From an uncultured Prevotella sp. (lineage in GTDB: Bacteria > Bacteroidota > Bacteroidia > Bacteroidales > Bacteroidaceae): DNA of 64,000 bases. Below are positions 24,372 to 33,590 of the stretch, in pieces (position 1 is the stretch's first letter; every line of letters begins with the position of its first letter). Under the pieces are notes generated by a model. That model saw nothing but the letters and a program-made list of their open reading frames with translations. It was not told where the DNA came from and did not search any database. The stretch is taken from contig CADBVZ010000005.1 of NCBI GenBank assembly GCA_902798285.1, forward strand, positions 123,806-187,805. The letters are read 5' to 3'. A program made the position numbers and the translations under genes.

Positions 24372-25777
24372 AACCATTCAAGATCTTCAAGATTAAGCCC
24401 GAGGAGAGGGTTCAAGCCATTGTGATACTGGGAGTCATCTTGTTGCTCAACGGCTTGTTTATCTGGCGTATGCACGATCTGTTTATGCAGGAGGGCTTCG
24501 GGCCTTATTGGAAGGTATTCGAGCGTGAGCTTCATCTATCAGGCTATGATCCGCTGACATATCTGGGTGTGACGTATTGGGATACGGTCTACAATGTTTA
24601 TCGCCATCCACTGTTGGCTTACATGATTTGGCCTTTTTATCTGCTGAATCAGGGGTTGACGGCTTTATTTGGCGTAAACCTCGTGCAATATATCGTAGCA
24701 ATTCCTGTGATATTGTCTTCACTCTATTCCTACATCTTTATATATAGGATCCATCGGGAGGTAATTCAACTGGGGCATTATGATGCCACGTTGCTTTCCG
24801 CTTTTTATTTCTCTTTTGCCTATATTATGCTCTCCGTCATCGTGCCCGATCATTTCACGATTTCTATGTTCCTGTTGATGATAACGCTCTATATTTCAGG
24901 CAAATGCATCCAGAAGGGTAGGGAGTTCAAGTGGTGGCAATCCGCCTTGTTGTTCTTCGTTACAGCAGGAGTTACATTGAGTAATGGTGTGAAGACATTC
25001 CTCTCGGGTTTCTTCGTTAATCGGAAGGATTTCTTCCGCTTGAAGTATCTTCTGATGGGTGTGATACTTCCAGCGGCTTTAATCTGGGGTATTGCTGTGG
25101 TTGAGTATCGCACCTCCGTGCTTCCCAGGGAGAAAGCACGTCAAGAAGCGAAGGCCGAGAAGCAAAAGAAGATGGAAGAGCGTGTGGCTCTGTTGACGCC
25201 AGAGCAAAGAGCGGCTTACGAAAAAAGGCAGGAGGCTCGTGAAGTTCGTCAGAAACTTCAGGCAGAAAAGTCTGGAACGCCCATGAAACAGCATGGTTTC
25301 TGGAAGTGGACGGATATTACGACCTCGCGTACTAAAACCATCTATGAGAATTTGTTTGGTGAGACCATTCAGTTCCATCAGGAGCATTTTCTGGAGGATA
25401 CGCTTGTGTTTCGCCCTGTATTCGTGAAGTATAATTGGATACTGAGTTATGTGATAGAAGGTATTATCCTATTGATTACTCTAATAGGAATCTGGTGTGG
25501 ACGTCGCTCACGTTTCCTTTGGATGGCTCTTTCGTACTTTGGTTTCGATATGTTTATCCATCTGATATTGGGCTTTGGCATCAACGAAATATTCATCATG
25601 GCGCCCCATTGGCTGTTTGTGGTTCCATTGTCTATAGGTTATGCCTTTTATAGCTCAAAAGGAAATCAGCACAAGGTTCTCCAATTGTCGATCCTTGCGC
25701 TGACTGCCTATCTTTGGGTTTATAACGGCTGGTTGCTGGTGGATTTCCTCCGCTCGCCCATCAATGCCGTTCTCTGA
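24368..25777 (+). CDS. Polytopic membrane protein with cytoplasmic-looking coiled insert (DUF6080-like)
   Basis: A 469-residue membrane protein with about nine hydrophobic helices. Between helix groups at about residues 255-310 there is a highly charged, lysine/glutamate-rich stretch (EKARQEAKAEKQKKMEERVA) predicted to form a helix or coiled coil. I recall similar Bacteroidales proteins annotated as DUF6080, but cannot confirm the family. The short loops with YWDTVYNVYRHPLLAYMIW and PDHFTISMFL could fit a GT-C-like glycosyltransferase. It closes the operon, sharing four bases with the HAD gene, and ends four bases before a convergent gene. Function unknown. Confidence 0.7.
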   Translation: MKPFKIFKIKPEERVQAIVILGVILLLNGLFIWRMHDLFMQEGFGPYWKVFERELHLSGYDPLTYLGVTYWDTVYNVYRHPLLAYMIWPFYLLNQGLTALFGVNLVQYIVAIPVILSSLYSYIFIYRIHREVIQLGHYDATLLSAFYFSFAYIMLSVIVPDHFTISMFLLMITLYISGKCIQKGREFKWWQSALLFFVTAGVTLSNGVKTFLSGFFVNRKDFFRLKYLLMGVILPAALIWGIAVVEYRTSVLPREKARQEAKAEKQKKMEERVALLTPEQRAAYEKRQEAREVRQKLQAEKSGTPMKQHGFWKWTDITTSRTKTIYENLFGETIQFHQEHFLEDTLVFRPVFVKYNWILSYVIEGIILLITLIGIWCGRRSRFLWMALSYFGFDMFIHLILGFGINEIFIMAPHWLFVVPLSIGYAFYSSKGNQHKVLQLSILALTAYLWVYNGWLLVDFLRSPINAVL

Positions 25778-25781
25778 TTGC

Positions 25782-27968
25782 TTATTCTGCCTCGAGACAA
25801 AGTACGCGACTACTCCAATCGCTTCGCATTGACCACTCTGGGTTGTTGCTGCGAGGAATCTCCAAGCCGTTGTTCATCAGATACTCTCCGCTAAAGCTCT
25901 TTCCCTCAAACTCGAGTGGCTGAAGGTCTATACGATTCAGCTCGCGTACCTTATACATCTTCTTGGCATCGAGACCAGCCATCTTCACTCGTGGCAGATG
26001 CTCATTCTGGAACGACTCTGTCTTCCACCAGAAGAATACGCTCTTGGTCTTTTCCTCATTCACATACATAAGTGAGGCAACGCCTTTCTTGTCGTAAGGG
26101 GAAACAAGACGATAGATGTCGCCAAACTGAACCACAGGGCGCACTTCCTTATACTCTTTAATGGCCTTACGACAAAGGTCTTTCTCAATGTCTGTCATAT
26201 TCTTGGGCTGAATCTCCATACCAAGGCGTCCACTCATAGCCACATCGATGCGATACTTGATAGAAGTGGTGCGATAAACGGTATGGTTAGGAGTAGCGGA
26301 GATATGAGAAGCCATAGCGATGGCTGGGAAGAAGTATGAGGTTCCCCATTGCATATAGATGCGCTGAAGGGCATCGGTGTTATCAGAAACCCAGAACTCA
26401 TCAAAATAAGGCAGTACACCCCAATTGGCTCGTCCACCACCAGAGGCACAAGCCTGAATAGTCAGATCTGGATACTTGGCACGAATGCGTTCGCAAGTTT
26501 TCTGGAAACCACGATGGTATTCTATATAGAGATGACTTTGGTCGTTCATTGTAAGATACTGTGAACCATGATTCATAATGGCCATATTGGCATCCCACTT
26601 AATGTAATCGATCTCTGGGTATTTGGTCATCAGGTTGTCGACAATCGAGAAAACGAAATCTTGAACCTTAGGATTCGACATATCAAGTACCACCTGAGTA
26701 CCTCCACGTCCTAGTACAGGTTCACGCTTTGGTGCTTTTACTATCCAGTCAGGATGCGCTTCATAAAGTTCAGAAACGGTGTTGGCCATCTCTGGTTCAA
26801 TCCAGATACCAAACTTGATGCAATGTTTCTTGGCATCACGGATAAGTCCCTCGATACCCTCAGGTAATTTGTTTTTGTCAACTTCCCAATCGCCAAGGCT
26901 GGAGTTATCGACCTTACGGGGATACTTCACGCCAAACCAGCCATCGTCCATCACGAAGAGCTCGCCACCCATAGAAGCAATATCGCCCATCATCTGGTCC
27001 ATGCCCTCCTGATTGATATCGAAATAAACGCCTTCCCAAGAATTCAGGAGGATCTTGCGCTCCTTGTCGCCATGGGCCAGCATATACTTACGTCCCCACT
27101 TGTGGAAGTTGCGACTTATGCCAGAGAGTCCTTCCTTCGAGAAGCTCAGCGCCACCTTAGGTGTGGTAAATGTCTCGCCCTTCCTGAGGTGATATTCAGA
27201 GTTGTCAGGGTTGATGCCAGCAAAGAAATAGTGATATTCCGTATCATCAGTTTCAACTTTCAGTTGGAAGTTTCCAGAGTAGCAGAGTGCAGCACCAATC
27301 ACATCGCCACAATTCTCTTGGCCTTTGCCATCGAGCGAGAACATCACTTCTGCATGGTCAGTATGGGCATTGCGCACACCATCTTTGTTCTTGATAATCT
27401 TCTCACCAGGAGTTATAGGCTCCTCCACAAGGCGAGCCTCATTAGCCCATGAACCATAGAAATGTGAAAGCCACACGTCGCCACGACGGATAGGAAGAGC
27501 ACAAGAGGCAAACTGAGTAAGAGTAACAGGCTTTGCCTCAGTGTTGGTAATTTCTGTCCATGTCTCAATCATATCCACCTCTGGACGAACCTCATAGCAG
27601 AGAATGACTGTAGTCTGGTAGACTGGGTCCTTCATGGGGATACGGGTTACTGATCCTTTCTGCTCAATCTGTCCTGTGGTAAAGAGTTCTGTTGACATAT
27701 TGCCATCAGCATGCTTCATGGCAAAGGCTGCCTCAGCAGGACAATTCATGCCATAAGCGGGGTAGGCATCCATACGACCACCACGAGGTTTCTGCAGGTT
27801 TTGCAGGTCGTAATCGCTCAGTTTGGCACCAAAATATACATACTTGGGTTGTTTGCCCTTCTCCACGTTCAGAACCATAGTCATGTTCTTGGTCTGGAGC
27901 GTTACTTGCTCAGCCATAGTTGTCTGCGCTATGACTGCGAGTAATACGAATAAGAATAATTTCTTCAT
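25782..27968 (-). CDS. Secreted alpha-galactosidase, glycoside hydrolase family 36
   Basis: A 728-residue exported enzyme (signal peptide MKKLFLFVLLAVIAQTTMAE). The N-terminal beta-supersandwich covers about residues 20-300. In the barrel, VMDDGWFG, KFGIWIEPEM, and IDYIKWDANM (nucleophile Asp in KWD) appear, then ACASGGGRANWG and VSDNTDALQR (acid/base Asp). These are the GH36 alpha-galactosidase signatures. It would remove terminal alpha-galactose from raffinose-type sugars, galactomannan or glycoconjugates. It has its own promoter, divergent from the mntP-like gene. Confidence 0.92.
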   Translation of the reverse strand: MKKLFLFVLLAVIAQTTMAEQVTLQTKNMTMVLNVEKGKQPKYVYFGAKLSDYDLQNLQKPRGGRMDAYPAYGMNCPAEAAFAMKHADGNMSTELFTTGQIEQKGSVTRIPMKDPVYQTTVILCYEVRPEVDMIETWTEITNTEAKPVTLTQFASCALPIRRGDVWLSHFYGSWANEARLVEEPITPGEKIIKNKDGVRNAHTDHAEVMFSLDGKGQENCGDVIGAALCYSGNFQLKVETDDTEYHYFFAGINPDNSEYHLRKGETFTTPKVALSFSKEGLSGISRNFHKWGRKYMLAHGDKERKILLNSWEGVYFDINQEGMDQMMGDIASMGGELFVMDDGWFGVKYPRKVDNSSLGDWEVDKNKLPEGIEGLIRDAKKHCIKFGIWIEPEMANTVSELYEAHPDWIVKAPKREPVLGRGGTQVVLDMSNPKVQDFVFSIVDNLMTKYPEIDYIKWDANMAIMNHGSQYLTMNDQSHLYIEYHRGFQKTCERIRAKYPDLTIQACASGGGRANWGVLPYFDEFWVSDNTDALQRIYMQWGTSYFFPAIAMASHISATPNHTVYRTTSIKYRIDVAMSGRLGMEIQPKNMTDIEKDLCRKAIKEYKEVRPVVQFGDIYRLVSPYDKKGVASLMYVNEEKTKSVFFWWKTESFQNEHLPRVKMAGLDAKKMYKVRELNRIDLQPLEFEGKSFSGEYLMNNGLEIPRSNNPEWSMRSDWSSRVLCLEAE

Positions 27969-28009
27969 GCGAACTATATTTAGTTATTGACGAATTAATA
28001 ATCTGTGTG

Positions 28010-28017
28010 CAAAGATA
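28010..28017 (-). promoter_or_regulatory. Promoter -7 box for the alpha-galactosidase gene
   Basis: The minus strand reads TATCTTTGC, 41 bases before the start at 27968. Confidence 0.65.
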
Positions 28018-28061
28018 CGAAGAATTATACAAATCTCTATCGCCAATTCACAAATATTATG

Positions 28062-28069
28062 TAACTTTG
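28062..28069 (+). promoter_or_regulatory. Promoter -7 box for the mntP-like gene
   Basis: TAACTTTGC matches TAnnTTTG, 36 bases before the ATG at 28106. Confidence 0.65.
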
Positions 28070-28105
28070 CAGGCAAAATGTCAGAGATGGCTAAATTAAT
28101 GCTAT

Positions 28106-28708
28106 ATGAACTTGTTTGATATTATCTTGTTGGCCATCGCTTTGGCTATGGATTGCTTCGCTGTTTCTATAATAAGTGGGGTAATCACCTCCTCGCAATC
28201 TTCTGTTGCCCAGGGTTTTGGAACATACAAGGAGATTAGAATGGCCTTCTTTTTTGGTTTTTTTCAGGCTATGATGCCGTTGGTAGGATGGTTGTGTATC
28301 AGCCATTTCCAGTCGATGATAGAAGCTTTTGACCACTGGATAGCTTTTTCGCTATTACTACTTATTGGTGGAAATATGATTCGTGAGGCTTTTGGGCCAG
28401 AGGAGGAACAGCACTTCAATCCAGCAAACCTCCAGACACAACTACTGTTGGCAATTGCTACTAGTATTGATGCTTTAGCTATTGGCATCTCCTTTGCATG
28501 TACGGGTTATGAACGTTTATCCCAATTGGGTCTTCCATTAATAATCATAGGTGTTGTATCTTTTATGTTCAGTATCCTTGGTACTAGTCTTGGTTCTCGT
28601 TTTGGTAGTGCCATATCCCGTAGGCTGAAACCAGAACTCTTTGGTGGTGTCATCCTGATTCTCATTGGCGTTAAGATTCTTGTATCGCATTTGTTTGGTA
28701 TGGAATAA
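28106..28708 (+). CDS. MntP-type manganese efflux pump
   Basis: A 200-residue protein with six predicted helices in two halves. ALAMDCFAVSIISG in the first half and ATSIDALAIGISFAC in the second are the duplicated aspartate motifs that define the MntP/YebN family of Mn2+ exporters. The length fits. The upstream region is short with a standard promoter; I do not see a yybP-ykoY (manganese) riboswitch in the leader, which is too short to hold one. Confidence 0.88.
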   Translation: MNLFDIILLAIALAMDCFAVSIISGVITSSQSSVAQGFGTYKEIRMAFFFGFFQAMMPLVGWLCISHFQSMIEAFDHWIAFSLLLLIGGNMIREAFGPEEEQHFNPANLQTQLLLAIATSIDALAIGISFACTGYERLSQLGLPLIIIGVVSFMFSILGTSLGSRFGSAISRRLKPELFGGVILILIGVKILVSHLFGME

Positions 28709-28751
28709 CAGTTTTTTTCATGTAAAAGCATGAATTATGAAAATAAATATG

Positions 28752-28759
28752 TAACTTTG
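28752..28759 (+). promoter_or_regulatory. Promoter -7 box before the polytopic membrane gene
   Basis: TAACTTTGC lies 29 bases before the ATG at 28789. An imperfect inverted repeat (TTCATG...CATGAA) sits just upstream at about 28719-28736. Confidence 0.6.
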
Positions 28760-28788
28760 CAGTCGTATTGTATAATAAGGAAATAGAA

Positions 28789-30435
28789 ATGAACAATTCT
28801 TTATCAGCGGTTTATGATTTTGTCAATAAGCATTCCTACCAGATTCTATTGGTGCTTTTCGTTTTGTGGGTGTGCATTGGCATCTTTCCTTTACAGTGTT
28901 ATGAAGCTGATGGACAGGTTATCACATTAGGATGTGATGTTACATATCGAGAAGGATGGACGCTTCCCCCACTTTATACTTATGAATATCGTCAGCAGCC
29001 ACTTATTACCATTCTCATAACATCTTTGAAGTATGTGATGCCTTTCTTCGCATGCGAAACCATATATTATGTTTTTACAGTATTATGTAGTTTCGCCTTT
29101 CTGATTGGTTGTATCGAGTTTGGAAAGATAATCATAAAGACCAGTCGTACCAGACTGTTGATAGCTGCGATGTTCTTGCCTGAGATGTACGCTATAGCAA
29201 TGTATTCCAACTCAGCCATTCCCGCTGCAGCTCTTATGATCTGGGCGCTGATACTCACAACAAAGGGAAAGCATTGGCAGTCTGTTTTGATGTTGTGTTT
29301 GGCAACTTGGTTCCGTATCGATGTTGTAACAGTTTATCCTGTTGTCCTTCCTCTGCTTTATTTTGGTGGGAGATCATTTAAAAGAAGTTTCTGGATGGCT
29401 GTGGTATATGGAGTGGCAATTATTGCGATTTCGCTTACAGGTTTCTGGTTGATGAATGCAGAAGTATTAGGAACGGTAGGCCTGTATGAGAAATGGAACA
29501 ATATCGTGACACCAATGATGCGTTTCTTTGCCATCTTTGGTTATTACTCGTTGACATACTTCATCCTTTTGCCATTGGGTGTTTTCGCCATCATTAGGAG
29601 TAAACGATGGAGAGAATTGTTCGTGGTGGTACTTCCCATCGTGGTGCTGCATATTGTGATGGCAGAGTTTGGTAATGCCTCGAAGCATTTCCTTTATGAT
29701 GCACCTTTTGCTATCATTGCTGGCGCATGTGCATTCCAATGGCTGGAGGAAGTGCTTTGTAAGCGGACAATCCTTAAGTGGACTTGTATCATTTTGACAA
29801 TCCTGTTGATGACAATATCCGTTCGTCAGCGACGTACAAATGTAGAATGGTTGATGGCTAATCCGTTAAATAGCATAGGAATAGCGGCTCCTCTGGGTTC
29901 TGTACAGGTTGGCGATAGAGAATTATCTTTAGCATTTGGCGCTGGTCCTCAGATCTTTACGGGCGATGAATATATGTTGGCTACTGGACATGCTTTCTAT
30001 TCCTGGTATGTTCACTCTATCAAGCAACAACTTAAGGATTGGCGTATAGAACAAAAAGCTGTGCTTGACTCTATTCCAACATCAAACATTCTGACCTTCG
30101 AATATGGCGCATCCGCCCCTTCTGCTATGGAGTATATGACGGAACAATATCACTTTAGCAAACAGAAGGACATGCCTTGGAAATATGAGTTCTCTATCTA
30201 TAATTCCCATCGCAAATTGCACTATTGGAGAGTCTATCTGAAGGAGTTTGAGCAGGACAAGATGAAGTTTGTCTCATATATTGATACACTTTCGAGTGTT
30301 ATTCCGAAGGAAGAAGATGGCTATGTACTTACTGCACCAGAGCATTTTGGCTTTGCACGATTCCTTGACGAGATTGTAAAAATGGGGAAAGTTGAGAAAA
30401 AAGCAGATAATTTATACAAAATAGTAAAAGAATAG
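28789..30435 (+). CDS. Polytopic membrane protein, possible GT-C-type glycosyltransferase
   Basis: A 548-residue protein with roughly ten hydrophobic helices in the first 340 residues and a soluble C-terminal domain of about 200. Early loops have CDVTYREGWTLPPLYTYEYR and a later ATWFRIDVVTVYPVV, features that recall lipid-linked-sugar GT-C enzymes, but I do not recognise a definite family. A TTG 21 bases upstream opens the same frame, but the ATG at 28789 sits at a normal distance from the promoter. It is a single-gene unit between a cation exporter and a corrinoid-related pair. Function unassigned. Confidence 0.65.
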   Translation: MNNSLSAVYDFVNKHSYQILLVLFVLWVCIGIFPLQCYEADGQVITLGCDVTYREGWTLPPLYTYEYRQQPLITILITSLKYVMPFFACETIYYVFTVLCSFAFLIGCIEFGKIIIKTSRTRLLIAAMFLPEMYAIAMYSNSAIPAAALMIWALILTTKGKHWQSVLMLCLATWFRIDVVTVYPVVLPLLYFGGRSFKRSFWMAVVYGVAIIAISLTGFWLMNAEVLGTVGLYEKWNNIVTPMMRFFAIFGYYSLTYFILLPLGVFAIIRSKRWRELFVVVLPIVVLHIVMAEFGNASKHFLYDAPFAIIAGACAFQWLEEVLCKRTILKWTCIILTILLMTISVRQRRTNVEWLMANPLNSIGIAAPLGSVQVGDRELSLAFGAGPQIFTGDEYMLATGHAFYSWYVHSIKQQLKDWRIEQKAVLDSIPTSNILTFEYGASAPSAMEYMTEQYHFSKQKDMPWKYEFSIYNSHRKLHYWRVYLKEFEQDKMKFVSYIDTLSSVIPKEEDGYVLTAPEHFGFARFLDEIVKMGKVEKKADNLYKIVKE

Positions 30436-30446
30436 AAAAAATTGTT

Positions 30447-30454
30447 TATCTTTG
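30447..30454 (+). promoter_or_regulatory. Promoter -7 box for the ABC ATPase gene, almost leaderless
   Basis: TATCTTTGC ends 10 bases before the ATG at 30465, so the transcript would carry only about six leader bases. Confidence 0.6.
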
Positions 30455-30464
30455 CACCAAGAAG

Positions 30465-31256
30465 ATGGACGGAGAGACGATTCAACTCAAGAACCTTGGC
30501 ATCGGCTATCCGACGAAACATGGCGTCAGAACGGTTGCTGAGGGCATAGACGGGACTATTCGCAGCGGAGAATTGACTTGTCTTTTGGGGGCTAATGGTG
30601 TGGGTAAGTCCACATTGCTTCGTACGCTCTCTGCCTTTCAGCCTAAGATAAAGGGAAATGTGTTTATTGAGGGACGCGAAATCTCAGACTACTCAGATAA
30701 GGAGTTGAGTAAATTGATAGGTGTAGTTCTGACAGAAAAACCCGATGTAAGAAATATGAGGGTGCGCGAACTAGTCAGTCTGGGTCGCTCTCCTTATACA
30801 GGTTTCTGGGGAACTTATTCCAAGGAAGACCTGAGGATCGTGGACGAGGCCATCAGCCTTGTGGGCATTGACTCACTGAGCGGGAGAATGGTTCACACTC
30901 TGAGTGACGGAGAACGTCAGAAAGTAATGATAGCTAAGGCTCTGGCCCAGCAAACGCCAGTGATTTATTTGGATGAGCCTACAGCATTCCTTGATTATCC
31001 TAGCAAGGTGGAGGTGCTCCAGTTGCTTCGTCGCATCAGTAAGGAAGCAGAAAAAACTATATTTCTCTCCACCCACGACGTAGAATTGGCGTTACAATTG
31101 GCTGATACAGTATGGTTGATGACCCGCGAGGGAGGTATGACCATCGGAACACCCCTTCAATTGGCTCAGCAAGGCGCATTAGGTCGCTTTATTGAGCGAG
31201 AAGGTATAACTTTTGATCCTGAAACATTGACAATCAGAGTAAAACGAAACAACTAA
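30465..31256 (+). CDS. ABC transporter ATPase of the BtuD/FecE (corrinoid, haem, siderophore) type
   Basis: A 263-residue nucleotide-binding subunit. LLGANGVGKST is Walker A, TLSDGERQKVMIAKALAQ the signature, VIYLDEPTAFLD Walker B, and STHDVELAL the switch histidine. VRELVSLGRSPYTGFWG is a hallmark of ATPases that pair with FecCD/BtuC permeases. The next gene resembles CobD, and a BtuB-BtuG-BtuF-like operon lies 6.5 kb away, so corrinoid import is the best guess; haem or siderophore cannot be excluded. No cognate permease gene is in the window. Confidence 0.85.
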   Translation: MDGETIQLKNLGIGYPTKHGVRTVAEGIDGTIRSGELTCLLGANGVGKSTLLRTLSAFQPKIKGNVFIEGREISDYSDKELSKLIGVVLTEKPDVRNMRVRELVSLGRSPYTGFWGTYSKEDLRIVDEAISLVGIDSLSGRMVHTLSDGERQKVMIAKALAQQTPVIYLDEPTAFLDYPSKVEVLQLLRRISKEAEKTIFLSTHDVELALQLADTVWLMTREGGMTIGTPLQLAQQGALGRFIEREGITFDPETLTIRVKRNN

Positions 31257-31273
31257 AAACAATCAAGATAGCT

Positions 31274-32305
31274 ATGATTGATGGACATGGCGATGACGCC
31301 TTTCGTTATGGCGACAAAATTAAAATGAATTTCAGCTCAAATGTCTATTCAAGGGCTGACTATTCTGAACTTAAGGAGCATCTGATGACACATTTTGACG
31401 TCATCGGACATTATCCTGAGCCAGATGCCCATAGCTTAGAGAGTATGTTGGCTGAAAAGTTGGGCGTAGATGAGAATACCATTATGATTACCAATGGTGC
31501 AAATGAGGCTATCTATCTAATAGCTCAACTTTATAAAGGGTGGGCTTCTATCATCCCCCAACCGACTTTTACTGAATATGAAGATGCTTGCCGTGAGTAT
31601 GGGCACACGATTTCCTATGAATCTACTGATGATTTGGAGATTCTACCGGAAGATCGTATATATTGGCTTTGCAACCCTAATAATCCTACAGGTAATGTTT
31701 TGCTGAAGAGTTTGATGAATCATATCATCAGGCAACATCCTCGCTATTTATATGTAGTTGACCAATCGTATGCTGATTACACCTTGAGTCCTATGCTGGA
31801 ACCGAAGGAGATGACGGATTGTTTCAATTTGATGTTGCTTCATTCTTTGTCAAAGAAATATTGTATTCCTGGTTTACGTTTGGGGTATGTCGTCGCCTCT
31901 CCTATTATCATCGATAGACTGAAGCATATTCGTCAGCCATGGACCATTAATGCCATGGCGATAGAGGCGGGTAAGTTCCTTATACAGAATGATTTAAAGA
32001 TGATTCCCGACCTGAAGGGCTATCTGGCAGAAGCACAACGATTACATCAGAATCTTTCAGCCATTGAGGGATTGATGGTTATGAAGACTGATACCAATTT
32101 CATGCTTGTCAATATTGATGAAGGAAATACTTTTGAACTTAAAAAGTGGTTGATAGATAATTATGGAATATTAATTCGTGATGCCTCCAATTTCCGAGGA
32201 CTTGACAACCATTGTTTCCGCATTACGGCTCAAACTCCAGAAGAAAACGATGCGCTTGTTGAGGCTCTAATAGCTTTCAAAACATGGAAAAAGGAGAACC
32301 AATAA
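31274..32305 (+). CDS. PLP-dependent aminotransferase-fold enzyme, CobD-like
   Basis: A 343-residue class I/II aminotransferase-fold protein. NPNNPTGNV, VVDQSYADYTLS and SLSKKYCIPGLRLGYVVAS (PLP lysine) are the standard motifs. The N-terminal IDGHGDDAFRY followed by KMNFSSNVY resembles the HGG..DFSANINP opening of L-threonine-O-3-phosphate decarboxylase (CobD) in cobalamin side-chain synthesis; histidinol-phosphate aminotransferase is the main alternative. It follows a BtuD-like ATPase by 17 bases, which supports a corrinoid remodelling role. Specificity remains inference. Confidence 0.75.
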   Translation: MIDGHGDDAFRYGDKIKMNFSSNVYSRADYSELKEHLMTHFDVIGHYPEPDAHSLESMLAEKLGVDENTIMITNGANEAIYLIAQLYKGWASIIPQPTFTEYEDACREYGHTISYESTDDLEILPEDRIYWLCNPNNPTGNVLLKSLMNHIIRQHPRYLYVVDQSYADYTLSPMLEPKEMTDCFNLMLLHSLSKKYCIPGLRLGYVVASPIIIDRLKHIRQPWTINAMAIEAGKFLIQNDLKMIPDLKGYLAEAQRLHQNLSAIEGLMVMKTDTNFMLVNIDEGNTFELKKWLIDNYGILIRDASNFRGLDNHCFRITAQTPEENDALVEALIAFKTWKKENQ

Positions 32306-32371
32306 CACCGATTTTTTGTTTATAGAATCACTTTTCTCCTTATTTATAATAGGTATTTCATTTTTTATTTG

Positions 32372-32379
32372 TACCTTTG
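32372..32379 (+). promoter_or_regulatory. Promoter -7 box for the fabD-ACP operon
   Basis: TACCTTTGC lies 28 bases before the fabD ATG. No clear TTG is seen at -33. Confidence 0.65.
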
Positions 32380-32407
32380 CACCCGATTTTACACAATCAG
32401 GATATAG

Positions 32408-33346
32408 ATGAAGGCATTTTTGTTTCCTGGCCAGGGGTGCCAGAAGGAAGGAATGGGAAAGGATCTTTATGAGAAATTTCCTAAGGCAAGAGCTATTTTT
32501 GAAGAGGCGAACGATATTTTAGGCGAGCGCTTCTCTGATACGCTATTCGGTGCTTCAGAGTTACTGCTGATGGACACTCGTTATACCCAGCCTGCCATCT
32601 TTATCTATGAAGTAGCTTTGGCAATGGCTCAGGAGGATGTGAAACCTGATTGCGTTGCTGGTCATTCTCTTGGTGAATATGCAGCTTTAGTAGTTTCGGG
32701 TGCCTTGACTTTTGAGGAAACCCTACCCTTTATCAAAACTCGTGGTCTGGTTTTTCATGAAGCTTTTCAGAAACATCCTAGTGCTATGGGAGCTGTGATT
32801 GGTGTCCCCGATGAACAGGTTATTGAAGTTTTAAAGAGAGTTGGCGATGAAGATGGTGAGAATCTTTATATTGCCAATTACAATGGCCCAGGTCAGTTGG
32901 TGGTGACTGGAGCTCGTTTAAGTATTAAGAAGGCATGCAAGATTTTGAAAGAGATGGGAGCCAAGCGTGCCTTGGTTCTTCCAATGAAGGGTGTAGGTCA
33001 TTCTCCTAATTCTGCAGAGGAAGGTGCCATCCTTGCTGAGGAGTTGAAGAAACTGAACTTCAAGACTCCGCAGATTCCTATTTATCAGGATGCAGATGGT
33101 TTGCCTCATACAGACCCTAAGGAGATCCTGGATAATCAGATCAAGCTGATGACTTATCCTGTACAGTGGACGAACATTACGATGAACATGGTAAAGAACG
33201 GGGTGAGCGAATTCTGTGAGGTTGGTACAGATGACACACTCCAGAAGATAGTGAAGCGTATGACACCAGAGTCTGAAGTGTCATCACTCTTGCATACTCC
33301 TGTTTATGAAGGTAAGATACATAATTTTTCAATCATCAACAATTAA
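32408..33346 (+). CDS. fabD: Malonyl-CoA:ACP transacylase
   Basis: A 312-residue acyltransferase of the FabD fold that moves malonyl from CoA to a carrier protein. FLFPGQGCQKEGMG opens the domain, AGHSLGEYAAL holds the serine nucleophile, IKTRGLVF the malonate-binding arginine and KGVGHSPN the catalytic histidine. It heads a six-gene operon with two carrier proteins, a ketoreductase, a KASIII and an MBL hydrolase. Absence of dehydratase, enoyl reductase and KASI/II genes suggests it serves a specialised short acyl pathway, although it could also be the only FabD of the cell. Confidence 0.9.
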   Translation: MKAFLFPGQGCQKEGMGKDLYEKFPKARAIFEEANDILGERFSDTLFGASELLLMDTRYTQPAIFIYEVALAMAQEDVKPDCVAGHSLGEYAALVVSGALTFEETLPFIKTRGLVFHEAFQKHPSAMGAVIGVPDEQVIEVLKRVGDEDGENLYIANYNGPGQLVVTGARLSIKKACKILKEMGAKRALVLPMKGVGHSPNSAEEGAILAEELKKLNFKTPQIPIYQDADGLPHTDPKEILDNQIKLMTYPVQWTNITMNMVKNGVSEFCEVGTDDTLQKIVKRMTPESEVSSLLHTPVYEGKIHNFSIINN

Positions 33347-33362
33347 TATATAAGTTAGTAAT

Positions 33363-33590
33363 ATGGATTTAAAAGAATTTATTGAGAATTTTGCTGCTGA
33401 GTTCGATGAGACTCCCATGGAGGAATTTGCTCCTGAGACCGATTATAAAGCTCTTGACGAATGGAATTCCTTGACAGCTCTTTCCATCATCTCAATGGTG
33501 GACGACAACTATAGCAAAACCATTACGGGTGCAAACCTTCGTGAGCATAAGACCATCGAAGATCTCTTTAATTTTGTAGCTACTCTATGA
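33363..33590 (+). CDS. Acyl carrier protein (first of two in the operon)
   Basis: A 75-residue acidic four-helix carrier. The phosphopantetheine site reads EWNSLTAL, with asparagine where most carriers have aspartate (DSL). NSL still offers the serine that receives the prosthetic group. It lies 16 bases after fabD and overlaps the reductase gene by four bases. It differs strongly from the second carrier at 34349, so the two are not a recent duplication and probably have separate partners. Confidence 0.85.
   Translation: MDLKEFIENFAAEFDETPMEEFAPETDYKALDEWNSLTALSIISMVDDNYSKTITGANLREHKTIEDLFNFVATL

Noticed and set aside
28716-28736. Terminator after the mntP-like gene
   Set aside because: The inverted repeat is only six base pairs and its T run lies before, not after, the stem.
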